From: Chromatiales bacterium
Lineage (GTDB): Bacteria > Pseudomonadota > Gammaproteobacteria > Chromatiales > Chromatiaceae
DNA length: 8,214 nucleotides
NCBI GenBank assembly: GCA_024639625.1
Contig: JAHEIA010000119.1
Coordinates: 1-8,214 of the forward strand
Reading direction: 5' to 3'
Shown: positions 1 to 5,300 of the stretch, one piece after another
How the letters are laid out: every line of letters starts with the position of its first letter
Numbering within the stretch: the first letter of the stretch is position 1
Program-made: the position numbers and the translations under genes
Notes under the pieces: generated by a model
Database searches by the model: none
What the model was told of the DNA's origin: nothing
Seen by the model: the letters and a program-made list of their open reading frames with translations, nothing else

Positions 1-1
1 A

Positions 2-498
2 GGTAACGAGATCGAGATCTTCGAGGCGCGCAAGGATACGACTGTGGTCATCCCCCCGTTGGCCGACGACCGCAGGGAGTTGCCGATCAAGAAACTCCGT
101 GAGTTGCTCGAAGCGACTGCCGACTTCGGCATGGCCATCTCCTATAACCCGGGTTATCAGAGCGTCATGAAGGACCTGAAGCAGAGCGCCCGGCAACGCT
201 TCATCGCCCGCGAATTCGACTACCCGGAACCGCCCTGGGGCAGAAGATCATCGCCGCTGAAAGCGGCGTAGATCCCGCGATCGCACGCCAGCTTGCCCGC
301 TTCGCCCAGATGACTCGCAACCTAAAAGGTAGCGGCTTGGAAGAAGGGGTGAGCACTTGTCGGTTAGTGCATGCCGCGAAACTGATGGAGTCGGGCGTGG
401 AGCCGGTGTCCGCCTGTCGCAGCGCGGTTGCCCAGGCGCTGAGTGACGCCGCCGACGTGCTTGCGGCGGTCAACGAGCTGTCTGCTTCTTTGTTCTGA
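2..498 (+). pseudogene. cbbQ: CbbQ-type AAA+ RuBisCO activase, 3' part, frameshifted
   Basis: CbbQ is the hexameric MoxR-class AAA+ ATPase that works with CbbO to release inhibitory sugar phosphates from RuBisCO in the cytoplasm. The window starts inside the gene, around the Walker B region. Family landmarks read in frame 2 are [10 protein letters not shown], the ISYNPGYQS stretch (about 152-178), the [10 protein letters not shown] stretch and EFDYPEP. After codon 230-232 the frame breaks. The homologous C-terminus ([11 protein letters not shown], then RNLKGSGLEEG and ACRSAVAQALSD) continues in frame 1 to the TGA at 496-498. Only two bases separate ccg (230-232) from ctg (235-237), so one base is missing relative to an intact gene. 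Without correction, frame 2 stops at 269-271. Also odd: an extra GAGATC repeat near the Walker B position, and STC where the family usually has STR. The family assignment is confident. Whether the frameshift is biological or a sequencing error cannot be decided here. Confidence 0.85.
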
Positions 499-499
499 G

Positions 500-1387
500 A
501 TGACGGCGGAACCGCCCTTTGGCGCGCCGAAATTGCTGCCCTGCTCGAGGAATATCCGGAGGCTGGAGGTCGAGTTCACTTTCCGCAACATGGATCTCCC
601 GGCAGATTCCGGTTCCCGGTTGCCCCGGGAGACGCAGGATTTCGTGCTCGGCTCCGTGCGACGCGTCCCCAGTACCAACATTGAGGTGGCCTATCAGTTC
701 GCACAGCGGGGGGCCTATGCCTTGGGGCGCATGAATCGATGCATAATCGAGGCCTGGGCAGACGTGCACAGCGGGCTCGAGATGACCGATCGCGCCTTCA
801 CCCGTCTGCGCTGGCAGGAGCGGCATAATGCGGCGATGGTTATGGTCGATATGTCGGGATCGACCAACGGGTGGATCAACGACGCCGAGCGAGAAGCTCT
901 GACCCTGCTTTCCGAGGCGCTGGAGGCCCTGGGTGATCGCTACGCGATCTATGGTTTCTCCGGATCGACGCGGAAACGCTGTGAGCTGTTTCGCGTGAAG
1001 TCTTTTACCGATGCCTACGATAGCGAAGTGCGAGCCCGGCTCAGCGGCATCAAGCCTCAGGACTGTACTCGGATGGGCGCCGCGATACGGCATCCTTCCC
1101 ACCTGTTGCAGGACACCGATGCGCGCACCAAGGCGCTGATCACCCTTTCGGGCGGTAAACCAGAGGACTATGATAGCTATTGTCTGGGTGAATACGGCGT
1201 CGAGGATACGCGGCAGGCCGTGTTCGAGGCTCGTCGAGCGGCCATCCACCCCTTCTGCGTCACGATCGAAGAGCAGGCGCGCTACTATCTACCGCATATG
1301 TACGGCGCTGCGAATTTCGTTGTGCTGCAGGATGTACAGGCACTTCCGTTCAAGATATCGGATATCTATCGCAAGCTAACGACCTAG
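500..1387 (+). CDS. cbbO: CbbO/NorD-type VWA protein, C-terminal remnant
   Basis: CbbO (NorD family) is the von Willebrand factor A partner of CbbQ and links the ATPase to RuBisCO. The ATG at 500 lies one base after the cbbQ stop and gives 295 residues; an in-frame ATG at 443 would overlap cbbQ and is less likely. Family-like sequence begins only near nt 743 (IIEAWADV, GLEMTDRAFTRL). The VWA domain then runs to the end: VDMSGST with MIDAS DxSxS (residues about 117-121), NDAEREAL, LGDRYAIYGFSG, RKRCELFRVK, TRMGAAIRH, GVEDTRQA, HPFCVTI, YLPHMYGAA, SDIYRKLTT. Full-length members are roughly 600-800 residues, so several hundred N-terminal residues are missing. The third MIDAS motif, normally SDGKP, reads SGGKP, so its metal-ligand aspartate is lost. 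It is probably a pseudogene fragment that keeps an open frame. The family is near certain; function is doubtful. Confidence 0.8.
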   Translation: MTAEPPFGAPKLLPCSRNIRRLEVEFTFRNMDLPADSGSRLPRETQDFVLGSVRRVPSTNIEVAYQFAQRGAYALGRMNRCIIEAWADVHSGLEMTDRAFTRLRWQERHNAAMVMVDMSGSTNGWINDAEREALTLLSEALEALGDRYAIYGFSGSTRKRCELFRVKSFTDAYDSEVRARLSGIKPQDCTRMGAAIRHPSHLLQDTDARTKALITLSGGKPEDYDSYCLGEYGVEDTRQAVFEARRAAIHPFCVTIEEQARYYLPHMYGAANFVVLQDVQALPFKISDIYRKLTT

Positions 1388-1422
1388 CATAGGTGGACAA
1401 GCGGGCCACCCGGGCCGGGATT

Positions 1423-1429
1423 GGGGAGG
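1423..1429 (+). promoter_or_regulatory. Shine-Dalgarno site fixing the PilZ-like gene start
   Basis: GGGGAGG lies seven bases before the ATG at 1437 and supports that start over the in-frame ATG at 1455. No strong hairpin separates cbbO from this gene: only a five-pair GGTGG/CCACC arm at 1392-1410. Read-through from the cbb genes is therefore plausible. Confidence 0.6.
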
Positions 1430-1436
1430 CACACGG

Positions 1437-3209
1437 ATGGTCAACGGACGAGAAATGGAGCAAAGCACAGAGGCCAATCCTTTCACTCCGCCGAGGCGTC
1501 GAAGTCCAGCGTCTGGTGACGAGTTCAAGCCCAAGCAGGTCGAGGAATGGTTGCAGGAGCTTCCGTTGGCCAGCGCCGAGAAAGCGATTGTGCTCTTTCA
1601 GGGCCGTCTGGATGGCTTGAACCAAACGGAGATCCCCTTAGCGGACCGTTTCCGCATATTGGAGGCGTGCGGGCGTACCTTGCAGACGTTGCTACAGGAA
1701 CAGGCTGCGGGCCATGCCGGCCGCCCGTTCGCCCTTTCTGCCCGGGACCGGCGTCTGACCGATCTCGCGCAGAAGCTGCGCGTGCAGCTCGTCGTCGGCT
1801 ACAAGATCGTGTTGCAGCAACTAGCCAAGAGTCCGTTTGCCAATACCATTGTGCACCGTAAGACTCGCACCCTAGCCTCATACCATGCCCTCGGCAGCCT
1901 CGGGGCCATGCTGGTGAACAACTATCAGCTGTATCAGGAACAGACGCCGCATACCTGGAAGGAGATTCACGGCTTCTATGACTACACGGAGAGGGTTCGG
2001 TTGGAGGCACGGGCAGTGGCGGATCGATCGGATCAAGGTTTCTCCGTCGCCACCGCGTGCGAGCAATACAAGCGCTTGTTGCTCTTGGCGTTGGCAGATC
2101 CCTACGCCCTGAAACCCGGGCAGGTTGGGTTGATCTACCGCTGGTTGAAAAGCCGGGCGGGTAGTTGCCGACTGATGCGTCACCGGGGCGGCGCTCCGCT
2201 CGCGGAACATGTCTTCGCTGTCGACCGGCGTCGCGACGAGCCGCCGGGTTATCTGAACCGAATCGGTAGTGACGCTTTCGATGGCTGGATACTAGACATC
2301 GCCCCCTTTGCGGAACGCGTCGGCCGCGAGTTGCCTCAGCCCGGAGAAGGCGGCGCGCCCCCGCGGCGAGACCCCGACTACGCCCCCGAGCAGGACGCGC
2401 TGGATCCCGAGCTGCTGCGCCGGTTGATGTTGGTGTGGGGCGTACCGCCACAGCGGTCGCGAGAAAGAACCGAGGGTTCCGGGCAGCTTTCGGCGATTGT
2501 CGGTGTCGCCGAAGCCCATCGTCTGCTGGGTGGTCTCGGGGCTGGCGCTTCGATAAAGAGCCTGTTCCCAACCGGGTCCGCGGGGGCCGGCTACGAGGTT
2601 ATCCCGGCGCTCGAGGCGTCGCAGGATGAACTGCGGGCTTGGGGACCGCGATCGCTCGTCGAGTCGATTGATCTCGATGCAACGGAGAGCCATAAACCGG
2701 GTTGGACCGGTAGCCACCACGAGGATCCACGAAGCCAGATAATAAGTTTTTCCGTTATAGACGCAAGTCCGAATGGCTACCGCCTGAGTCTGTCTGGCCG
2801 TGGGGCGGTTGCCCCGGCGGTGGGGGCGTTGCTCGCCCTGGCCACCGATCAGTCCTCCGAGCCAAGGAAATGCTGGCGTCCCGCCGTGGTGCGTTGGGTT
2901 TGCGTGCAGCGCTCCGGAGACGTGGAGTTTGGCGTGCAGAACATTGCAGGCGAGCTGAGGCCGCTCACAGTTGCGCGCATTCGCGGGCGCGGAGCCCAGG
3001 TCGAATTCCTGCCCTGCCTGCTGCTGCAGAACCCGAAGGGCCCAGGCCCATCGCTGATTACACCGGCCTTTTACCCGCATAGCAACGACCGTTTCTTTAT
3101 CCTGGTCAGGGGGCGCCATGTGCCGATCGTGCTGACGGCCAGGACCGAGAGTACGGCCGCATTCGCCCGGTTCCTGTTTGTTCCCAGACGAGCCAAAGAC
3201 CCCGCGTAA
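1437..3209 (+). CDS. Uncharacterised protein with PilZ-like C-terminal region
   Basis: This 590-residue, apparently cytoplasmic protein has no signal peptide or clear membrane segment. Residues about 30-245 look helical and conserved in style, including VQLVVGYKIVLQQLA, LGSLGAMLVNNYQLYQ, HGFYDYTERVRLEARAVA and CEQYKRLLLLALADPYALKP. The middle (about 300-345) is proline- and arginine-rich and likely a linker. The C-terminal third (about 425-585) resembles an atypical PilZ domain: SVIDASPNGYRL fits the DxSxxG motif at 442-447 and is followed by beta-rich sequence with WRPAVVRWV (480-488) and VEFGVQNIAG (496-505). The arginine-rich RxxxR motif that normally contacts cyclic di-GMP is not seen before DASPNG, so ligand binding is uncertain. 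From memory, related large proteins occur in beta- and gammaproteobacteria with no settled function. It lies 49 bp after cbbO and has a terminator right behind it. Coding certainty is high; function is tentative. Confidence 0.85.
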   Translation: MVNGREMEQSTEANPFTPPRRRSPASGDEFKPKQVEEWLQELPLASAEKAIVLFQGRLDGLNQTEIPLADRFRILEACGRTLQTLLQEQAAGHAGRPFALSARDRRLTDLAQKLRVQLVVGYKIVLQQLAKSPFANTIVHRKTRTLASYHALGSLGAMLVNNYQLYQEQTPHTWKEIHGFYDYTERVRLEARAVADRSDQGFSVATACEQYKRLLLLALADPYALKPGQVGLIYRWLKSRAGSCRLMRHRGGAPLAEHVFAVDRRRDEPPGYLNRIGSDAFDGWILDIAPFAERVGRELPQPGEGGAPPRRDPDYAPEQDALDPELLRRLMLVWGVPPQRSRERTEGSGQLSAIVGVAEAHRLLGGLGAGASIKSLFPTGSAGAGYEVIPALEASQDELRAWGPRSLVESIDLDATESHKPGWTGSHHEDPRSQIISFSVIDASPNGYRLSLSGRGAVAPAVGALLALATDQSSEPRKCWRPAVVRWVCVQRSGDVEFGVQNIAGELRPLTVARIRGRGAQVEFLPCLLLQNPKGPGPSLITPAFYPHSNDRFFILVRGRHVPIVLTARTESTAAFARFLFVPRRAKDPA

Positions 3210-3211
3210 GT

Positions 3212-3266
3212 GGGGCTTCCTGCCGCGTTTCGCCGGCTCTGTGGCGGCAGCTGTCCCCTTGATTTT
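3212..3266 (+). terminator. Probable Rho-independent terminator of the PilZ-like gene
   Basis: The structure starts two bases after the stop codon. Outer arms GGGG (3212-3215) and CCCC (3255-3258) enclose a symmetrical 4/4 interior loop and a perfect seven-pair stem, CTGCCGC (3220-3226) with GCGGCAG (3244-3250). A T-rich stretch (TTGATTTT, 3259-3266) follows directly. This is the only hairpin in the window with such a tail. The 17-base inner loop is long, so termination efficiency is uncertain. Confidence 0.6.
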
Positions 3267-3364
3267 GTGCGCCGCGGTTGGCACTCTGCTGCGACTGAAG
3301 CCGCCTTGCGCTAGCCGCGATCGCAGCTCCGGCATAACCACTATTATTCCGAGGAGGAGTACCT

Positions 3365-3976
3365 ATGAAATTGCAAGCAATCATCGCGTCCGCCGTGTTG
3401 TCGCTGGCCACCTCAACCCTGAGCGCAGCACCGGCGCCTTGGGGAGTGCCACCGTTGGCCGGCAGGCCGGCGTTGCAACAGCAGCAGCCGGGACCGGAGA
3501 CGCTGGTGCGCCGTGGAATGGGGCAGTTGGTTGCTTTTCTGCGCCAACAGCCTGGTCCGGACTCCGAGCAGGTCGCGCGTTTTCTGCACCAAGAGATAGC
3601 CCCTTATTTCGATTTTGCCTACATGACCAAGTGGGCCCTGGGAAAGCGATACAGGTACCTGGACGAGGGCCAAAGGGTGGCAGCTCAGCGGAGACTCGAA
3701 AAAATGTTTCTCAGCGCGATGGCCCAGCGTCTGGGCGGGTATCAGGATCAGCGTGTCAAGTTCTTTCCACCACGGCGGGAGCCGGGAAATGAGGTGAGTG
3801 TGTCAGTCGGTCTTCTGCAACCGGGCAACTATCCAGCCCGTATCACTTTTCGCTTCTACCGGGCCGGAGATGGTTGGCGGGTGTTTGATGTCGAGGCCAA
3901 CGGCAGCAGTGCCGTAGCGCACTACCGCCAGTACTTCTCCCGCATGGCGCGCGCCCAAAGCCCGCGTCCTTATTGA
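3365..3976 (+). CDS. MlaC-family periplasmic phospholipid-binding protein
   Basis: MlaC-family (Tgt2/Ttg2D) proteins carry phospholipids across the periplasm, classically between the MlaA outer-membrane complex and the MlaFEDB transporter. This 203-residue protein has a Sec signal peptide (MKLQAIIASAVLSLATSTLSA, likely cut near residues 21-22) and a proline/glutamine-rich linker to about residue 45. Family hallmarks follow: FDFAYMTKWALGKRYR (82-97), a QRR...F region (103-115), VKFFPP (131-136), PARITFRFYR (157-166), GWRVFDVEANG (170-180) and HYRQYF (186-191). Length is typical. An excellent ribosome-binding site, GAGGAGGAG (3351-3359), lies five bases before the ATG. No mlaA, B, D, E or F gene is visible, so this is an orphan copy whose partner transporter must lie elsewhere. 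It is preceded by a terminator, so it is probably transcribed separately, though no good sigma-70 promoter was found in 3267-3350. Confidence 0.88.
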   Translation: MKLQAIIASAVLSLATSTLSAAPAPWGVPPLAGRPALQQQQPGPETLVRRGMGQLVAFLRQQPGPDSEQVARFLHQEIAPYFDFAYMTKWALGKRYRYLDEGQRVAAQRRLEKMFLSAMAQRLGGYQDQRVKFFPPRREPGNEVSVSVGLLQPGNYPARITFRFYRAGDGWRVFDVEANGSSAVAHYRQYFSRMARAQSPRPY

Positions 3977-4002
3977 GCCGCGGTCGCCGCTTGTTGCGTC
4001 AG

Positions 4003-4040
4003 GGCTTCCACCGGGGGGCAATCGCCGTTCGGTGGAAGTC
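4003..4040. terminator. Strong hairpin downstream of the mlaC-family gene
   Basis: Nine perfect pairs, CTTCCACCG (4005-4013) with CGGTGGAAG (4030-4038), are extended by one G-T and one G-C pair. A small GGC/GCC hairpin (4017-4026) can form in the loop. It starts 26 bases after the stop codon. The sequence after it is not a T-tract, so it may protect the mRNA 3' end or need Rho rather than terminate on its own. Confidence 0.45.
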
Positions 4041-4061
4041 GCTGTGGATCTTTCGCTAGAA

Positions 4062-4086
4062 CCTGCCTGGTGGCTGCCCGGGCAGG
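4062..4086. other. Second hairpin upstream of the protease gene
   Basis: CCTGCCTGG (4062-4070) pairs with CCGGGCAGG (4078-4086), with nine pairs including one G-T and a seven-base loop. GTTTGG follows. It lies 30 bases before the GTG start at 4117. It could be a second weak stop for mlaC transcripts or a leader structure of the protease mRNA; the sequence does not decide between these. Confidence 0.35.
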
Positions 4087-4116
4087 GTTTGGCATGCGCT
4101 AAGGTGCTTCTTCCGG

Positions 4117-4659
4117 GTGCGATCGCAAGACGACGTTTTTTCCCGCAGTATCGGCAAGGGGATGGTATGGGCGGCCTGGATCCTTGCTCTGGTTGTACTG
4201 GTGATACCGTTTCGCTTGTTCCTGCAGCACCAGGAGAACCCGAACCGGTCGATAGTCGCAAGGGCCACGGAGGAGGGGGCTCGCGAGGTGATCCTGCGGC
4301 GAAACCGCAATGGTCAGTATCTGGCCAATGGGCAGGTCAACGGGTATCCGGTGGTCTTCTTGTTGGACACCGGCGCGACCGATATCGCTGTTCCGGAGGC
4401 GTTCGCGCGAGAAGCCGGCTTACACTTCGGCCGGAAAGTGTTGGTTCAGACGGCGAACGGCAGTCTTTGGGCATGGCGTACGCGCCTGCGGAGCGTCGCT
4501 CTCGGCGGGATCGTTCTGCACGATGTGAGCGCCACCATTCTTCCCACGATGGCGCATGACCAAGTGCTGCTCGGCATGAGCTTCCTTAAACACCTGGAAC
4601 TGCTGCAAAGCGGAGATACTCTATCATTGCGGCAGAAAGGAGCCGCAGCTGGATCTTGA
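4117..4659 (+). CDS. Membrane-anchored retropepsin-like aspartic protease (TIGR02281 type)
   Basis: This 180-residue protein belongs to the clan AA single-domain aspartic proteases, in which two subunits should each supply one catalytic aspartate. A short N-terminal tail precedes one membrane helix (about 16-36, GMVWAAWILALVVLVIPFRL). The protease domain starts with REVILRRNRNGQYLANGQVNG (about 56-76) and carries the catalytic motif LLDTGATD (Asp 84). VALGGIVLHDVSATILP (127-143) and LLGMSFLKHLEL (151-162), typical of the family, follow. The start is GTG at 4117, supported by AAGGT eleven bases upstream. An ATG at 4162 would begin inside the tail just before the membrane helix, with no useful ribosome-binding spacing. 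The domain probably faces the periplasm. The physiological substrate of this bacterial family is not established. It sits 140 bp after the mlaC-family gene with hairpins between them, so co-transcription is uncertain. Confidence 0.87.
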   Translation: MRSQDDVFSRSIGKGMVWAAWILALVVLVIPFRLFLQHQENPNRSIVARATEEGAREVILRRNRNGQYLANGQVNGYPVVFLLDTGATDIAVPEAFAREAGLHFGRKVLVQTANGSLWAWRTRLRSVALGGIVLHDVSATILPTMAHDQVLLGMSFLKHLELLQSGDTLSLRQKGAAAGS

Positions 4660-4673
4660 TCGGTGTCTTGGAG

Positions 4674-4694
4674 CCGGCGCCTGTGCGGCGCCGG
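4674..4694. terminator. Hairpin between convergent genes
   Basis: A perfect eight-pair GC stem, CCGGCGCC (4674-4681) and GGCGCCGG (4687-4694), has a five-base loop, TGTGC. It fills the 47-bp gap between the protease stop (+) and the HU stop (-), the place expected for a shared bidirectional terminator. There is no T-run on either side, so efficiency is unknown. Confidence 0.5.
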
Positions 4695-4706
4695 GCGGCT
4701 GGAACC

Positions 4707-5114
4707 CTATAGGGTAACGGAATCCTTCAACACCTTCAGCGCAGTTACTTTGACAACCGTACGCGCTGGTTTGGCCGCGATCGTAATCTCTTCTCCGGTC
4801 GCCGGATTGCGCCCCTTGCGCGACTTGGTCGCTGGTTTGCGCACGCGTCGGATCTTGACCCCCGTATCGGGAATGGCGAATTCGCCGGATCCTCTTCGCT
4901 TCATGTGCCTTTGTACCAGTATGCCGAGTTCCTTAAACACATTGGCAACATCTTTGCGCGCCATGCCGGTCTCATCCGCAATGGCCTGCAAGATCTGCAG
5001 CTTGGTCTGGGGGGCGGCGATGGCTTTGATCGCAGGAGGTGAGGGTTTGGGCGCAACGCTTTTCTTGCTAACTCGTGCGGTGGATTTTTTTGCGACTTTC
5101 TTTGTTATTGCCAT
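4707..5114 (-). CDS. HU-family nucleoid protein with lysine-rich N-terminal tail
   Basis: HU/IHF-family proteins bind and bend DNA as dimers and compact the nucleoid. This 135-residue protein has a basic, alanine/proline-rich N-terminal tail (1-37; MAITKKVAKKSTARVSKKSV and onward) like histone H1. The HU fold follows: helices in KLQILQAIADETGMARKDVA (38-57), the short sheet region GEFAIPDTGVKIRRV (77-91), and the DNA-binding arm and C-terminus KGRNPATGEEITIAA (100-114) ending LKVLKDSVTL. Canonical HU is about 90 residues, so the tail adds roughly 40. The start at 5114 is chosen because AAGGAG (5125-5130 on the - strand) sits ten bases before the ATG; longer in-frame starts read through the promoter. 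Tailed HU variants are known in several proteobacteria. Whether this one is IHF-like, HU-like or specialised cannot be told from sequence alone. Confidence 0.9.
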   Translation of the reverse strand: MAITKKVAKKSTARVSKKSVAPKPSPPAIKAIAAPQTKLQILQAIADETGMARKDVANVFKELGILVQRHMKRRGSGEFAIPDTGVKIRRVRKPATKSRKGRNPATGEEITIAAKPARTVVKVTALKVLKDSVTL

Positions 5115-5158
5115 TGATTGCAGGCTCCTTAGCAAATGTGTAGGGCGAAAGCACGACA

Positions 5159-5186
5159 AAAATAGCATAGAACCCAAGGTTGAAAA
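5159..5186 (-). promoter_or_regulatory. Probable sigma-70 promoter of the HU gene
   Basis: On the - strand, TTTTCA (5186-5181) and TATTTT (5164-5159) are separated by 16 bases. TG one base before the -10 box gives an extended -10 (TGCTATTTT). Each box matches the consensus at four of six positions. The predicted transcript would start near 5152, leaving a leader of about 38 bases. The local AT-richness stands out from the GC-rich surroundings. Confidence 0.45.
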
Positions 5187-5254
5187 CACATTGGGAGCAA
5201 TTTCCCTAGAAATACCCGAATTCCGTGCAGCCGTTCTTACATACTCGACGGCCA

Positions 5255-5275
5255 GCCGGTCGTTGTGTCGCCGGC
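5255..5275 (-). terminator. Hairpin downstream of the gamma-glutamyltransferase gene
   Basis: GCCGG-T-CG (5255-5262) pairs with CGCCGGC (5269-5275), giving seven GC pairs around one bulged base and a six-base loop. It begins 25 bases after the GGT stop on the - strand and lies before the HU promoter. With no T-tract it is at best a Rho-type or mRNA-end hairpin. Confidence 0.4.
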
Positions 5276-5300
5276 AGGGCATTCTGTAGGCATCCCACTG

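Noticed and set aside
443..499. Upstream ATG at 443 as the cbbO start
   Set aside because: It would overlap the conserved end of cbbQ by 56 bases. The ATG at 500 directly follows the cbbQ stop.
470..1249. Open frame on the - strand across cbbO
   Set aside because: The + strand encodes a clear VWA domain; this frame shows no family features.
3279..3292. Sigma-54-like element (TGGCAC...GC) before mlaC
   Set aside because: The GG and GC elements are nine bases apart instead of the required ten, and the second half is weak.
3288..3327. Seven-base inverted repeat GCTGCGA/TCGCAGC before the mlaC ribosome-binding site
   Set aside because: The 26-base loop and GC-rich background make a chance match likely.
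2292..3341. Long open frame on the - strand across the PilZ-like gene
   Set aside because: It is a shadow in GC-rich coding DNA: no recognisable domain, and the opposite strand has a good ribosome-binding site and motif-bearing protein.
3342..3347. TATTAT as a -10 box for mlaC
   Set aside because: No -35 box at 16-18 bases, and the predicted transcript would start inside the ribosome-binding site.
3178..3792. Open frame overlapping the mlaC gene in another + frame, with a hydrophobic start
   Set aside because: It runs through the terminator and the mlaC signal peptide region, and has no ribosome-binding site or family match.
4663..5289. Open frame on the + strand opposite HU
   Set aside because: HU on the - strand is unmistakable and has its own promoter and ribosome-binding site.
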